A stretch of DNA of 64,000 bases from a marine actinobacterium PHSC20C1 (GTDB lineage Bacteria > Actinomycetota > Actinomycetes > Actinomycetales > Microbacteriaceae). Of this stretch, positions 8,953 through 20,052 are shown piece after piece. The notes below the pieces were generated by a model. That model saw only the letters and a list, made by a program, of their open reading frames with translations. It did no database searches and was not told the origin of the DNA. The DNA lies in contig CH672415.1 in assembly GCA_000153145.1 (NCBI GenBank), forward strand, positions 2,469,207 through 2,533,206. The letters are read 5' to 3'. Both the position numbers and the translations under genes were made by a program. How positions within the stretch are numbered: the first letter of the stretch is position 1; each line of letters starts with the position of its first letter.

Positions 8953-10766
8953 TAGTACTTTCTCTCCATCGGCGGGTAATTCGTGATCACTACCGGCTTC
9001 CAATCGAGTCGGATGTGGTCACCCGCCTCTTCTGATTCTGGGTCGCCCGTGAGGTACGCCATTGTGTGCACGAGGAAGTTCTCGTCATCACGATTGGGGT
9101 AGTCCTCACGCATGTGGCCGCCACGGCTCTCCTTGCGAGATCGTGCCGAGAAGACGAGCACTTCGGCAAGGTCGAGCAGGAATCCAAGTTCGACGGCCTC
9201 GAGCAGGTCGGTGTTGAACCGCTTGCCCTTGTCGTGAAGTTGAATGTTCCGGTAGCGCGCGCGGAGGCTTTGGATGAGATTGGTGACCTCTTCGAGGCTC
9301 TCGTCCGTACGGAAAATCTGTGCGTTGCGGTCCATCGAGACCTGCAGCTCTTTGCGGATGGCAGCAATACGCTCGGTGCCATCGCCAGCACGAACCATGT
9401 CGAGAATGTTCTTGACACCGCCAGCAGGGTTCTCAGGAAGCGGCACAAACTCAGCCGTCTTCACGTACTCGACGGCAGCCTTTCCTGCCCGCTTTCCAAA
9501 CACGTTGATGTCGAGGAGCGAGTTCGTGCCCAAACGGTTGGAGCCGTGAACAGAAACACACGCGCACTCTCCAGCGGCGTAGAGGCCCTTGACGACATCC
9601 GTGTTGTTGCGCAGCACTTCGGCTTGAACGTTGGTCGGGATGCCGCCCATCGCGTAGTGCGCGGTTGGCAGCACGGGAACAGGCTCGGTGTATGGCTCAA
9701 CGCCCAAGTAGGTGCGAGCGAACTCGGTGATGTCTGGCAGCTTCTCGTCAATAACGGCAGGCTCGAGGTGGGTGATATCGAGGAACAGGTAATCCTTGTC
9801 CGGACCAGCTCCACGGCCTTCACGAATCTCGGTCGCCATCGAACGCGCAACAATGTCACGCGGTGCGAGGTCTTTGAGCGTCGGAGTGTAGCGCTCCATG
9901 AACCGCTCGCCCTCGGCGTTACGCAGGATCGCGCCTTCGCCTCGAGCCGCTTCAGAGAGCAGGATGCCGAGGCCAGCCAATCCGGTGGGATGGAACTGGA
10001 AGAACTCCATGTCCTCCAACGGGAGGCCCTTGCGCCAGATGATTCCCACGCCGTCACCGGTGAGGGTGTGGGCGTTTGATGTCGTCTTGAAGATCTTGCC
10101 AAATCCGCCAGTCGCGAAGATTGTGGCCTTCGACTGGAACACGTGGAGGTCACCGGTAGAGAGCTCGTAGGCAACAACACCGGCGGGCTCTTCAATGCCA
10201 TCGACCTCGGTCATGATGAGGTCGAGCACGTAGAACTCGTTGAAGAAGTTGATGCCGAGTCGTACACAGTTTTGGTACAGGGTCTGAAGAATCATGTGAC
10301 CGGTGCGGTCAGCTGCGTAGCAGGCACGGCGAACCGGAGCCTTGCCGTGCTCGCGAGTGTGCCCACCGAAGCGACGCTGATCGATCTTGCCGTCTTCAGT
10401 TCGGTTGAAGGGGAGACCCATGTTCTCGAGGTCTACCACCGCATCGATGGCCTCCTTGGCGAGGATCTCTGCCGCATCCTGGTCAACGAGGTAGTCGCCA
10501 CCCTTGACGGTGTCGTACGTGTGCCACTCCCAGTTGTCGTCTTCAACGTTGGCCAACGCTGCGGCCATGCCGCCCTGCGCTGCTCCGGTGTGAGACCGCG
10601 TGGGGTACAGCTTGGAGATCACCGCAGTCTTGGCGTGTGGGCCAGCTTCGATAGCCGCACGCATGCCGGCGCCGCCGGCGCCAACGATAACAATGTCGAA
10701 CTGGTGGTAGTGGACTCCATCGATGATGGTTCCGTCGGCGATATCGCCGGTATTAATCGTTGCCAA
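8952..10766 (-). CDS. sdhA: succinate dehydrogenase flavoprotein subunit
   Basis: SdhA oxidises succinate to fumarate in the TCA cycle and passes electrons to SdhB. The 604-residue protein shows the FAD-binding GAGGAG (residues 29-34). The histidine that covalently binds FAD is His59 in SHTGAAQGG. The substrate-domain segment [25 protein letters not shown] is present but is split in the protein by no insertion. The C-terminal helical domain ends with [10 protein letters not shown]. It starts directly after the sdhD stop and ends in a one-base overlap with sdhB, so the complex is made from one mRNA. Confidence 0.97.
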   Translation of the reverse strand: MATINTGDIADGTIIDGVHYHQFDIVIVGAGGAGMRAAIEAGPHAKTAVISKLYPTRSHTGAAQGGMAAALANVEDDNWEWHTYDTVKGGDYLVDQDAAEILAKEAIDAVVDLENMGLPFNRTEDGKIDQRRFGGHTREHGKAPVRRACYAADRTGHMILQTLYQNCVRLGINFFNEFYVLDLIMTEVDGIEEPAGVVAYELSTGDLHVFQSKATIFATGGFGKIFKTTSNAHTLTGDGVGIIWRKGLPLEDMEFFQFHPTGLAGLGILLSEAARGEGAILRNAEGERFMERYTPTLKDLAPRDIVARSMATEIREGRGAGPDKDYLFLDITHLEPAVIDEKLPDITEFARTYLGVEPYTEPVPVLPTAHYAMGGIPTNVQAEVLRNNTDVVKGLYAAGECACVSVHGSNRLGTNSLLDINVFGKRAGKAAVEYVKTAEFVPLPENPAGGVKNILDMVRAGDGTERIAAIRKELQVSMDRNAQIFRTDESLEEVTNLIQSLRARYRNIQLHDKGKRFNTDLLEAVELGFLLDLAEVLVFSARSRKESRGGHMREDYPNRDDENFLVHTMAYLTGDPESEEAGDHIRLDWKPVVITNYPPMERKY

Positions 10767-11213
10767 TTAGAGCGCCTCACAGAAGCTGGGGAGCAGAGCT
10801 GGGTTAGCTCCGGCCGGGCAGGGGTCGAATGTGGTGATCACGAGGGTTCCCAAGATGATCAGGATTGCCGTGGACGCGGCGATCCCAATCAACAGGACCT
10901 TGCGCACCTTCGGGTTGATTGCGTAGTCGTTGACGAGAGTGCGCATTCCGTTGGCACCGTGAAGTAGCGCGAGCCACAACATGAGGCCATCCCAGACGAT
11001 CCAGAACGGATCAGCGAGCTTTCCGCCGACGAAAGCGAAGTCGATGGCCTTCACGCCTTCACCGGCAACGAGGTTGACGAAGAGGTGACCAAAAATGAGA
11101 ACGATGAGCACGACGCCGGAGGCGCGCATGTAAATCCATCCCCACTTTTCCCAGTTGATTCCGCCAGTGCGGCGGCCACGGGTAGGGGTGCGAGGGGCTT
11201 CGATGAGACTCAT
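10767..11213 (-). CDS. sdhD: succinate dehydrogenase membrane anchor subunit
   Basis: SdhD is one of two small subunits that anchor the SdhAB dimer and form the quinone site. The start is the ATG at 11213 (MSLIEAPRTPTRGR), two bases after the sdhC stop; a longer in-frame reading would run back through sdhC. The 148-residue protein has three hydrophobic helices (about residues 31-50, 70-90 and 105-130). His43 in FGHLFVNLV and the histidine in LLHGANGMRTLVND are candidate heme or quinone-site residues. The arrangement sdhC-sdhD-sdhA-sdhB is the common actinobacterial one. Confidence 0.9.
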   Translation of the reverse strand: MSLIEAPRTPTRGRRTGGINWEKWGWIYMRASGVVLIVLIFGHLFVNLVAGEGVKAIDFAFVGGKLADPFWIVWDGLMLWLALLHGANGMRTLVNDYAINPKVRKVLLIGIAASTAILIILGTLVITTFDPCPAGANPALLPSFCEAL

Positions 11214-11215
11214 GC

Positions 11216-11653
11216 TCAACCTCCGAAGACGTGCATTAGCTGACGGGGGATGAATCCGGCGAGCAGAACAAGCCAGATTGCAATGACAATCCAGAACAGC
11301 ACACGCTGGTGCTTGGCGCCGAATGCCCAAAAGTCGATCAAAATGATGCGCAGTCCGTTGAGCGCGTGGAATCCAATCGCGGCAACCAGTGCAATCTCAC
11401 CAAGCCCCATGATGGGTGTTTTGTACGTGTCGATCACTGCGTTGTACGCCTCGGGGCTGACGCGCACGAGGGCCGTATCGAGGATGTGCACCAGGAGGAA
11501 GAAGTAGATGGCGACACCCGTAATACGGTGAAGCACCCACGACCACATGCCCTCGTTGCCCCGGTACAGGGTGCCAGCAGGTCTTCTGGGTGAGCGAATC
11601 TTGGGGGGAGACAGCGGCTCCGCCACTAGGTTGCTCGCCGACTTCTCTGGCAC
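11216..11653 (-). CDS. sdhC: succinate dehydrogenase cytochrome b subunit
   Basis: SdhC is the heme-b subunit of complex II. The start is a GTG at 11653-11651, because a perfect AGGAGG (complement of 11661-11666) lies seven bases upstream; longer in-frame readings lack such a site. The 145-residue protein has helices at about residues 40-58, 83-106 and 117-137. His42 occurs in VLHRITG, and His96 in GFHALNGLR is the usual heme ligand. It is the first gene of the operon. The roughly 200 bases before it should hold the promoter, but no convincing -35/-10 pair stands out. Confidence 0.92.
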   Translation of the reverse strand: MPEKSASNLVAEPLSPPKIRSPRRPAGTLYRGNEGMWSWVLHRITGVAIYFFLLVHILDTALVRVSPEAYNAVIDTYKTPIMGLGEIALVAAIGFHALNGLRIILIDFWAFGAKHQRVLFWIVIAIWLVLLAGFIPRQLMHVFGG

Positions 11654-11660
11654 GAGGGAC

Positions 11661-11666
11661 CCTCCT
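11661..11666 (-). promoter_or_regulatory. strong ribosome-binding site of sdhC
   Basis: AGGAGG on the minus strand, seven bases before the GTG start. It decides the start codon of sdhC and places the heaviest translation signal at the head of the operon. Confidence 0.85.
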
Positions 11667-11859
11667 TGCGGTGTGGGGTCGCGACCACCGCGACCGATGA
11701 ATGTCCGCACAGGCGGACCCACCCAGTCTATTCCTGTGCAGAGGGCCTCGGTTCCCACTGGACGCTAAATAGCGAGATTTACGGGATGTTTTCGTGAATA
11801 TCGCAAAAGTTAATGGGCAGATGTTGTCTCGAGTGCGGAATCTTTCGACACCGCGATGC

Positions 11860-13020
11860 TCAGCCCTGAAGGATCCTGGTCGCGCCGGAGTTCTCACCGT
11901 GTTTAGCTGCCACAGAATTAATCGTGGCTTCGTAGTGCCCGAGCAATTGTGCACACACTCCATCCCAAGACTTTCCCAGCACCGCTCGCCGCCCGGCTTC
12001 GCCCATGCGCGCCCGAAGTTCGGGGTCGAGTGCGAGTGCTTCAACGAACGCACGGAGTTGGCTCTCGTTGTCAGCGTCAAAAAGGTAGCCATTTGTGCCG
12101 TGATCCACCAGATCGATCGGCCCACCTGAACGAGGAGCAATCACAGGAACCCCGGAAGAGTGCGCCTCCTGCAGGGTTTGCCCGAACGTCTCCTCCGTGC
12201 CAGTGTGCACAAAGACATCGAAGGCGGCATACGCGGTAGCCAACTCCTCACCGCCCAACTTGCCTAGCCAAGTGACCGGGATGCCGGAAAGCTCCCTCCT
12301 AACAAAAGGAACAGATGGGCCATCACCCACGATTGCCACTCGCACCCCGGTGAGGCCCCTCAGCGCTCGCAGACGCTCTACCTGCTTCTCGGGAGCAATT
12401 CGACCGACATAGCCAACCACCACCTCTCCGGCAGGGGCAAGTCGCTTTCGCAGCGTCGACGTCGCGGGACTCAGCTTCTTTCCTGGGTGGTACATCGTGA
12501 GGTCAACGCCGCGACCCCACCGCTCGAGCCGAGCAAGACCAACACTCTTCAGATCCGTCATCGATGCGCTTGACGGCACGAGCGTTAGCTGAGCGCCGTC
12601 GTGGATCCAGCGCACGATGCGCCAAGCCAGTTTCGTCGCCGGACCCAAGCGATTGCGCCGGGCATAGCCGGCGACATCCGTTTGAAAGATTGCAACGGTA
12701 GCGATACCGAGACGGTTGGCGGATGCGATAGCTTGCGCCCCTAAGAGGAAGGGAGCGGCAGCATGCACAACATCCGGCCTAAAGTCTGAAATCAGTTTGT
12801 GGACCTGAGGGTTCGGCAGCCCAACCGGAAACTGACGGTACGCCAGCGCTGGCACTGAATGAACAGCGAAACCTGCGTAGCTTGTTGGTGCACCAGCTGA
12901 CGGGCAGATCACGATTGCTTCATGGCCCTGGATGCTCAAATAGTCGAGCACTTTTCGCACACTATTAGTGACGCCATTGACAGTGGGGAGGAAGCTCTCG
13001 CTAACAATGGCGACCCGCAC
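11860..13020 (-). CDS. GT4-family glycosyltransferase, probable GDP-mannose-dependent mannosyltransferase
   Basis: The start is set at GTG 13020-13018 (MRVAIVSESFLP), with GAGG eight bases upstream. A second GTG three codons earlier is possible. The roughly 386-residue protein has the GT-B fold. The N-terminal domain opens with VAIVSESFLPTVNGVTNSV. The donor domain has VGYVGRIAPEKQVERL and the EX7E motif in GTEETFGQTLQEAHSSGVP. This resembles MgtA/PimB-type enzymes that add mannose to glycolipids in the actinobacterial envelope. The divergent neighbour makes GDP-mannose, which supports that donor. The acceptor is not shown by sequence. Confidence 0.85.
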   Translation of the reverse strand: MRVAIVSESFLPTVNGVTNSVRKVLDYLSIQGHEAIVICPSAGAPTSYAGFAVHSVPALAYRQFPVGLPNPQVHKLISDFRPDVVHAAAPFLLGAQAIASANRLGIATVAIFQTDVAGYARRNRLGPATKLAWRIVRWIHDGAQLTLVPSSASMTDLKSVGLARLERWGRGVDLTMYHPGKKLSPATSTLRKRLAPAGEVVVGYVGRIAPEKQVERLRALRGLTGVRVAIVGDGPSVPFVRRELSGIPVTWLGKLGGEELATAYAAFDVFVHTGTEETFGQTLQEAHSSGVPVIAPRSGGPIDLVDHGTNGYLFDADNESQLRAFVEALALDPELRARMGEAGRRAVLGKSWDGVCAQLLGHYEATINSVAAKHGENSGATRILQG

Positions 13021-13110
13021 AATAAGCACCTCAATCGGTTGTCGTGCGGCTCACGCTAGGAGGTGCGGATAACGGGGGAGTTAACGGGCGCTGAAGTCTA
13101 AGGTGGAGGC

Positions 13111-14232
13111 ATGAGCCAACTTCAGGCGCCCTTTGACCATTTCTATAGCGTGATCCCTGCTGGCGGTATCGGGTCACGACTGTGGCCACTATCGCGCGCC
13201 GATGCGCCCAAGTTTCTGCATGACCTCACCGGCTCAGGGCAAACCCTTCTTCGTGACACGTGGGACCGCCTTGTGCCTCTCTCTGGTGCTGATCGAATAA
13301 TGGTCGTCACCGGGCGCGCTCACCGTGCTGCCGTCGAAAAACAACTTCCGGAACTCAGCGACCCGAACGTTGTTCTCGAGAGCGAGCCGAAAGACTCGTC
13401 GGCCGCCATCGGACTTGCTGCCGCAATCCTGCTCAAGCGCGAGCCCGACGTAGTGATCGGGTCGTTTGCGGCTGACCATGTGATTCGCGACATCCGAGGA
13501 TTCCGACGCAGCGTGCGCGAATCGATCGCAGTTGCCAATGCTGGCTACATCGCTGCAATAGGGATAACGCCGTCAGAGCCCGCAATCGGCTTCGGCTACA
13601 TTCACTGCCGCGGGGCGATCGAGATTGACGGGGCACCCAGCGCCGTTGCCGTGGAGTCCTTCGTAGAGAAGCCGAACTTTGAGACAGCTCAGAAATACGT
13701 CGAGAGCGGTGACTACCTCTGGAACGGTGGCATGTTCATTTCGCGCGCCGATGTACTGCTCGAACAATTGGGCAAGGCTGAGCCAGAATTGCTCGCCGGT
13801 CTGACCGAACTTGCTGAAGCGTGGGACACCCCCGCCCGTGGTGCCGTCGTCGACCGTGTTTGGCCGCATCTCACCAAAATCGCGATCGACTACACCGTGG
13901 CAGAGCCTGCCGCAGCCGAAGGGCGACTCGTTGTTGTCCCCGGTGACTTCGATTGGGATGACGTAGGAGACTTCGCCTCAATCGCCAAATTACACTCTGG
14001 CGGCCGCAAATCAGACCTAGCGATTTTGGGTGAGAATGCTCGAGTTTTGGCTGATAAATCGACCGGAGTAGTGATTAGCCAGACCAATCGCCTTATTTCT
14101 TTGATCGGCGTCAATGACATCGTTGTAGTCGACACACCAGACGCTTTGCTGGTTACGACAACTGCAAACGCTCAGCGCGTGAAATCTGTAGTGGATGCTC
14201 TAAAAATCTCTGGCCGAAACGATGTCTTGTGA
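13111..14232 (+). CDS. manC: mannose-1-phosphate guanylyltransferase
   Basis: The enzyme makes GDP-mannose from GTP and mannose-1-phosphate, the donor for mannosylated lipids and glycans. The 373-residue protein has the nucleotidyltransferase signature PAGGIGSRLWPLSR with PKF near residues 17-36. The metal-binding FAADHVI is near 113 and the sugar-site VESFVEKPNFETA near 180. It is the shorter form without the C-terminal isomerase domain. GGTGGAGGC precedes the ATG. It is divergent from the glycosyltransferase with a 90-base gap, so the two are probably used together. Confidence 0.93.
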   Translation: MSQLQAPFDHFYSVIPAGGIGSRLWPLSRADAPKFLHDLTGSGQTLLRDTWDRLVPLSGADRIMVVTGRAHRAAVEKQLPELSDPNVVLESEPKDSSAAIGLAAAILLKREPDVVIGSFAADHVIRDIRGFRRSVRESIAVANAGYIAAIGITPSEPAIGFGYIHCRGAIEIDGAPSAVAVESFVEKPNFETAQKYVESGDYLWNGGMFISRADVLLEQLGKAEPELLAGLTELAEAWDTPARGAVVDRVWPHLTKIAIDYTVAEPAAAEGRLVVVPGDFDWDDVGDFASIAKLHSGGRKSDLAILGENARVLADKSTGVVISQTNRLISLIGVNDIVVVDTPDALLVTTTANAQRVKSVVDALKISGRNDVL

Positions 14233-14351
14233 CCTTGTGATTTCGCGTTTGTAACCTTTCGGCTTCGGCGCTCATATTCGCACAATCATTTTCTTGATTC
14301 TTCGGTAGCGTAGGTGCATTACTTTCGACAAATTCTGTCGAACAGCATCTT

Positions 14352-14356
14352 GGAGG
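14352..14356 (+). promoter_or_regulatory. ribosome-binding site deciding a TTG start
   Basis: GGAGG lies five bases before TTG 14362 and selects it over the in-frame ATG at 14314. Confidence 0.75.
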
Positions 14357-14361
14357 ACACC

Positions 14362-15459
14362 TTGAGAATCAGCACTCACGGCCGCACACTCAGCGGCATG
14401 GCGCTCGTGGCAACGAGCGCACTCGTACTCGCCGGTTGCGCAGCAGCACCGGAAGAGTCCGGAGCGGGCTCGGGCGAAACGCTCGACTTCCTACCTTGCA
14501 TGGTTTCCGACTCGGGCGGGTTCGACGACAAGTCGTTCAACCAGCTCGGTTACGAAGGACTCGAGACTGCATCGAACGACCTCGGTGTTGAATTCAAGAC
14601 CGTTCAGTCGGCTAGCGAGGCAGACTACGCTCCGAACATCGAGAGCCTCATCGCAGAAGGTTGCGACCTCATCATCACCGTTGGATTCGCACTCTCGGCC
14701 GCAACGGTTGAGTTCGCTACCGCCAACCCAGATGTAAACTTCGCGATCGTTGACGACGCTGCTGACACCGACTTCGATGGTGTTACAGACGCTGACAACA
14801 TCAAGCCGATTCTCTTCGACACCGCCGGTGCTGCATTCCTCGCAGGCTATGCCGCAGCAAGCTACTCGAAGTCAGGCGTTGTCGGAACCTATGGCGGAAT
14901 GAACTTCCCCACCGTTTCGATCTTCATGGATGGCGCAGCTCAGGGTGTTGACTACTACAACTCCGAAAAGGGTGCGTCAGTCAAGGTTCGCGGTTGGGAC
15001 CAGGCAGCACAGGACGGAACGTTCATCGGTAGCTTCGCTCCCGGAACCGACTCACGTGCAGCAGCACAGAACCTGATCGACCAGGGTGCAGATGTACTCC
15101 TGCCCGTCGGTGGCCCGATCTTCCAGAGCGCGGTTGAGGCAATCCGCGACTCCGGCAAGGACATCGCCATGATCGGTGTTGACGCTGACCTGACCGAGAC
15201 CGAGACCGCAGCAGCGGACTTGTTCCTCACGTCGATCCTCAAGCAGATCAGTGTTGCTGTTGAAGACGTTGTCAACGAGGCATCGAGCGGATCGCTCGAC
15301 ACCACCCCATACGTGGGAACTCTCGAAAACGGTGGAGTCGGTATTGCACCGTTCCACGAGTTCGAGTCGAAGGTAGACGGCAGCCTCGAGGCTGAGCTCG
15401 TCGCTGTAAAGGACGGCATCATCTCCGGCGACATCGCCGTGAAGTCGTACCTCAACTAG
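14362..15459 (+). CDS. BMP-family nucleoside-binding lipoprotein (ABC importer)
   Basis: The start is set at TTG 14362, five bases after GGAGG (14352-14356). An upstream in-frame ATG at 14314 has no such site and would spoil the signal peptide. The 365-residue precursor has an arginine-rich start and a signal peptide ending in the lipobox LVLAGC, so the protein is anchored to the membrane by a lipid. The mature part follows the BMP/PnrA pattern: DSGGFDDKSFNQLGYEGL, LIITVGFALSAATVEFA, and GVVGTYGGMNFPTVSIFMDG. PnrA-like proteins bind purine nucleosides. Its operon with two permeases, cdd and deoA supports nucleoside uptake. Confidence 0.93.
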   Translation: MRISTHGRTLSGMALVATSALVLAGCAAAPEESGAGSGETLDFLPCMVSDSGGFDDKSFNQLGYEGLETASNDLGVEFKTVQSASEADYAPNIESLIAEGCDLIITVGFALSAATVEFATANPDVNFAIVDDAADTDFDGVTDADNIKPILFDTAGAAFLAGYAAASYSKSGVVGTYGGMNFPTVSIFMDGAAQGVDYYNSEKGASVKVRGWDQAAQDGTFIGSFAPGTDSRAAAQNLIDQGADVLLPVGGPIFQSAVEAIRDSGKDIAMIGVDADLTETETAAADLFLTSILKQISVAVEDVVNEASSGSLDTTPYVGTLENGGVGIAPFHEFESKVDGSLEAELVAVKDGIISGDIAVKSYLN

Positions 15460-15474
15460 TTAGTCAGAACTGAG

Positions 15475-15508
15475 GGGGGTTGGCCTGAGGGTCAGCCCCC
15501 TTCGTTTT
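15475..15508 (+). terminator. terminator between the BMP gene and its ABC genes
   Basis: GGGGG (15475-15479) pairs with CCCCC (15496-15500). The inner bases continue the stem with two G-U pairs, and TTCGTTTT follows. It sits inside the operon, so it probably acts as a partial terminator that makes the binding protein more abundant than the rest of the transporter. Confidence 0.75.
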
Positions 15509-15583
15509 GGGATTAGTCTTCTGAGGCTATTCTTTTGAAACCACACGACGGCGACGACGCCGTTACAGCACTGAGGAGAGATT

Positions 15584-17094
15584 GTGAAGCTTGAGCTGCG
15601 AGGTATTACCAAGCGCTTCGGTGACCTAATCGCGAATGACCATATTGATCTCACGATCGAAGAGGGCGAAATCCACTGCCTCCTCGGTGAGAACGGCGCG
15701 GGCAAGTCAACGTTGATGAATGTGCTCTACGGCCTGTATCAGGCAGAAGAGGGCGACATCCTCATCGATGACGAAGTTCGTCATTTCGCGGGCCCCGGAG
15801 ACGCAATGCGTTCCGGCATCGGCATGGTCCACCAACATTTCATGCTCATCCCCGTGTTTACGGTGGCTGAAAACGTGGCTCTCGGTCACGAAGAGGTTTA
15901 TGGTCCTGGCCTCCTCAATTTGGATGCCGCACGCACCCTAGTGCGCGACATCTCTGCCCGATTCGGGTTCGACCTCGACCCTGACGCGATCATCGAAGAT
16001 CTGCCTGTTGGTATTCAGCAGCGCGTTGAGATTGTCAAGGCACTCTCACGCGAGGCAAAGGTTCTCGTGTTCGACGAGCCAACTGCGGTACTCACTCCTC
16101 AAGAGACTGACGAGTTCATGGCCATCATGCGCCAGCTCAAGTCGGAGGGCACATCCATTGTTTTCATTACGCACAAATTGCGTGAGGTTCGCGAAGTTGC
16201 GGACCGCATCACGGTCATCCGTCTCGGCAAGGTCGTGGCCGAGGCCGACCCCAATGCCGAAAAGTCGGAACTTGCCTCTCTCATGGTTGGACGCGCTGTC
16301 GACTTGACGATCGACAAGGCCCCCGCTCAACTCACAGACAAATCGTTCGTCATTGACAAGCTGTCGATTGCAGACGAGTTCGGTCACCGTTCGGTTAAGG
16401 ATCTCAGCCTCACCGTGCAGGGTGGCGAGATCCTTGCGATCGCCGGCGTGCAAGGGAACGGGCAGACTGAGCTCGCTGAGGCGCTGCTAGGGCTGCAACT
16501 ACGGGCCTCCGGCTCAATTACCCTGAACGGAACAGAGCTGCTTGGGCTCAACGCTCGTCAGATTCTCGATGAGGGCGTCGGCTACGTTCCGGAAGACCGC
16601 ACAGTTGACGGACTTGTTGGCGGATTCAGCATCGCTGAAAACCTCATGCTTGACCGCAGCGATGGAGCTCCGTTCGTTCGGTACGGGACGCTCCAGACGA
16701 ACGAGCTCAACGACTTCGCTACCGAAAACCTTGAGGCATACGACATTCGCGCTCAGGGCATTCATGAGAGCGTCTCTACGCTCTCTGGCGGCAACCAGCA
16801 GAAAGTCGTGTTGGCCCGTGAGCTCAGTCGTGAACTGGCGCTCCTAATCGTTTCACAGCCCACGCGTGGACTCGACGTCGGTTCGATTGAGTTTGTTCAC
16901 GAGCAAATCGTTGGCGTACGCGACCGCGGGGTTCCCGTGATCGTCGTATCTACCGAACTCGATGAAGTTGTATCCCTCGCAGACCGTATCGCGGTCATGT
17001 ACAAGGGTCAGATTGTTGGAATCGTTCCTGCGGATACCCCGCGCGAACAGCTCGGTCTCATGATGGCCGGCGAACGCATTACGGAGGAGGCAGC

Positions 17095-17098
<4 letters not shown>
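15584..17098 (+). CDS. nucleoside ABC importer, double ATP-binding protein
   Basis: The 504-residue protein has two ABC cassettes, as in RbsA- and YufO/NupA-type importers. The first Walker A is LGENGAGKSTL (about residues 34-44), with the atypical signature LPVGIQQRVEI and Walker B VLVFDEPTAVLT. The second domain has a degenerate P-loop, GVQGNGQTELAEALLG, the signature LSGGNQQKVVLARE, and a weakened Walker B (LLIVSQPTRGLDVG). Such asymmetry is normal for the family. It starts at GTG after GAGGAGAG and overlaps the next gene by four bases (ATGA), so it is translated together with the permeases. Confidence 0.94.
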
Positions 17099-18350
<1,252 letters not shown>

Positions 18351-18351
<1 letters not shown>

Positions 18352-19631
18352 TGACTTTCACCAAAATCTCTGAAGGACTGGGGCGGTCAGGCTCGAAGAT
18401 CGACCGTCGCAGTTGGAAGCTGCCGATCGCGTTCGCGTTCGTGTCGCTTATTTCGGGTGTGCTGTTTATCGGTTTCGCCGAGGATGCGCCGACTGGCTTC
18501 GACCTCTCAACAGGTACGGACCTATTCCAGCTGCCAGAAGTCAGTCTTCCGGCGCTAGCAACTGGCGTTGTCGTTACAATCCTGACGGCGCTAATTGCGG
18601 TCGGCTCAGCGTTCATGATTTCGCAGGATCGCGCTGTGCCAAAATGGATTCCGATCATCGGTGCCGTGTTCGCCCTCGTTGGGTTCCTCACCTGGGCTGC
18701 CGCAGACGAGACGCTGCGCGTTCCCGAGCTCTTTGCGGGTGCGCTCGTATTGGCCGTACCCCTCGTATTTGGTGCTCTTGGCGGCGTCATCTCTGAGCGA
18801 GTTGGTGTCGTCAACATCGCGATCGAGGCACAGCTGCTTGCAGGTGCCTTCGTGTCTGCAGTGGTCGGTACCATTACGGCGTCGCCGTTCGCGGGACTCT
18901 TCGCTGCGGCCGTCGCCGGAATGCTCGTCTCGTTCCTGCTTTCGGTATTCGCAATCAAGTACCTTGTGAACCAGATCATCGTTGGTGTCGTTATAAACGT
19001 GCTGGTCTCTGGCCTTACCGGGTTCCTCTACTCTCAGTGGCTGGTCGCAAGCCCCGAGAAGTTGAACAACCCCGAAGGCTTCTCAGAGGTGCCGATTCCG
19101 TTCTTGAGCGGCATCCCGATTATCGGGCCAGTGCTGTTCAAGCAGACGCTTATCGTCTACCTGCTCTACATCATCGTTGCGGCTGTGGCATTCGCCATGT
19201 ACCGCACCCGCTGGGGTCTGCGCCTGCGAGCCGTAGGCGAGCACCCCAAGGCCGCTGACACTGTAGGCATCAACGTAACGCGCACGCGCTTCTGGAACGT
19301 CGCTCTCGCCGGTGCTATTGCCGGACTCGGTGGCGCATTCATCACACTGAGCCAGACAGGGCAGTTCGGTAAGGACGTTACCGCCGGTGCCGGATTTATT
19401 GCTCTCGCCGCCGTAATTTTCGGTCGTTGGGACCCAATCAAGGCAACTCTTGCCGCGCTGCTCTTCGGTTTCGCCAGCAACCTGCAGAACGCGCTCAGCG
19501 TTGTGGGCTCTCCGGTGCCAAGCGAGTTCATGCTCATGCTGCCCTACGTCGTAACGATCATTGCCGTAGCGGGACTGGTCGGAAAATCCCGGCCGCCTGC
19601 AGCATCCGGAACACCATACATAAAGGGGTAA
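18351..19631 (+). CDS. nucleoside ABC importer permease 2
   Basis: The 426-residue partner of the preceding permease belongs to the same family (NupQ-like). Helices run from about residue 25 to 415. The coupling segment is WGLRLRAVGEHPKAADTVGIN. The strand of glycine- and alanine-rich helices around GGVISERVGVVNIAIEAQLLAG matches the conserved core of these permeases when read across the helix boundary. It ends four bases before cdd, so uptake and cytidine deamination are in one transcription unit. Confidence 0.93.
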
Positions 19632-19635
19632 CGCC

Positions 19636-20052
19636 ATGACGATCGAGCCGCAATCAATCGACTGGGATGCGCTGAGGCTCGTCGCCACGGAAGCCCTGAG
19701 CCACGCGTATGTTCCCTATTCGAAGTTCCCGGTTGGAGTCGCTGCACTAGTCGATGACGGCCGGGTAATTTCGGGAGCAAACGTCGAGAACGCCTCGTAC
19801 GGTCTCACGCTGTGCGCCGAATGCACCATGGTTTCTGCGCTGCACATGACCGGCGGGGGAAAACTCGTCGCATTCACTTGCGTGGATGGCAAAGGCAACG
19901 CCCTGATGCCGTGTGGGCGCTGCCGCCAGCTGCTGTTTGAGCACTCCGCCGAAGGAATGCTGCTTGAAACAGTGTCAGGTATCAAAACGATTGACGAAGT
20001 GATCCCCGACGCATTCGGGCCACGCACCCTTGAGGAGTACCACAGTGAGTAA
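19636..20052 (+). CDS. cdd: cytidine deaminase
   Basis: Cytidine deaminase turns cytidine and deoxycytidine into uridine and deoxyuridine for salvage. The 138-residue length fits the homotetrameric type, with three zinc cysteines: C60 in the CAEC motif (catalytic Glu62), then C93 and C96 in MPCGRCRQLL. The nucleoside-site strand VGVAALVDDG and the GANVENASYG loop are intact. AAGGGG precedes the ATG. The 3' end overlaps the deoA start by eight bases. Confidence 0.96.
   Translation: MTIEPQSIDWDALRLVATEALSHAYVPYSKFPVGVAALVDDGRVISGANVENASYGLTLCAECTMVSALHMTGGGKLVAFTCVDGKGNALMPCGRCRQLLFEHSAEGMLLETVSGIKTIDEVIPDAFGPRTLEEYHSE

Noticed and set aside
9066..10079. Long open frame on the plus strand opposite sdhA (337 codons)
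   Set aside because: It is the mirror of the sdhA coding frame in high-G+C DNA. The translated product shows no domain, and sdhA is certain.
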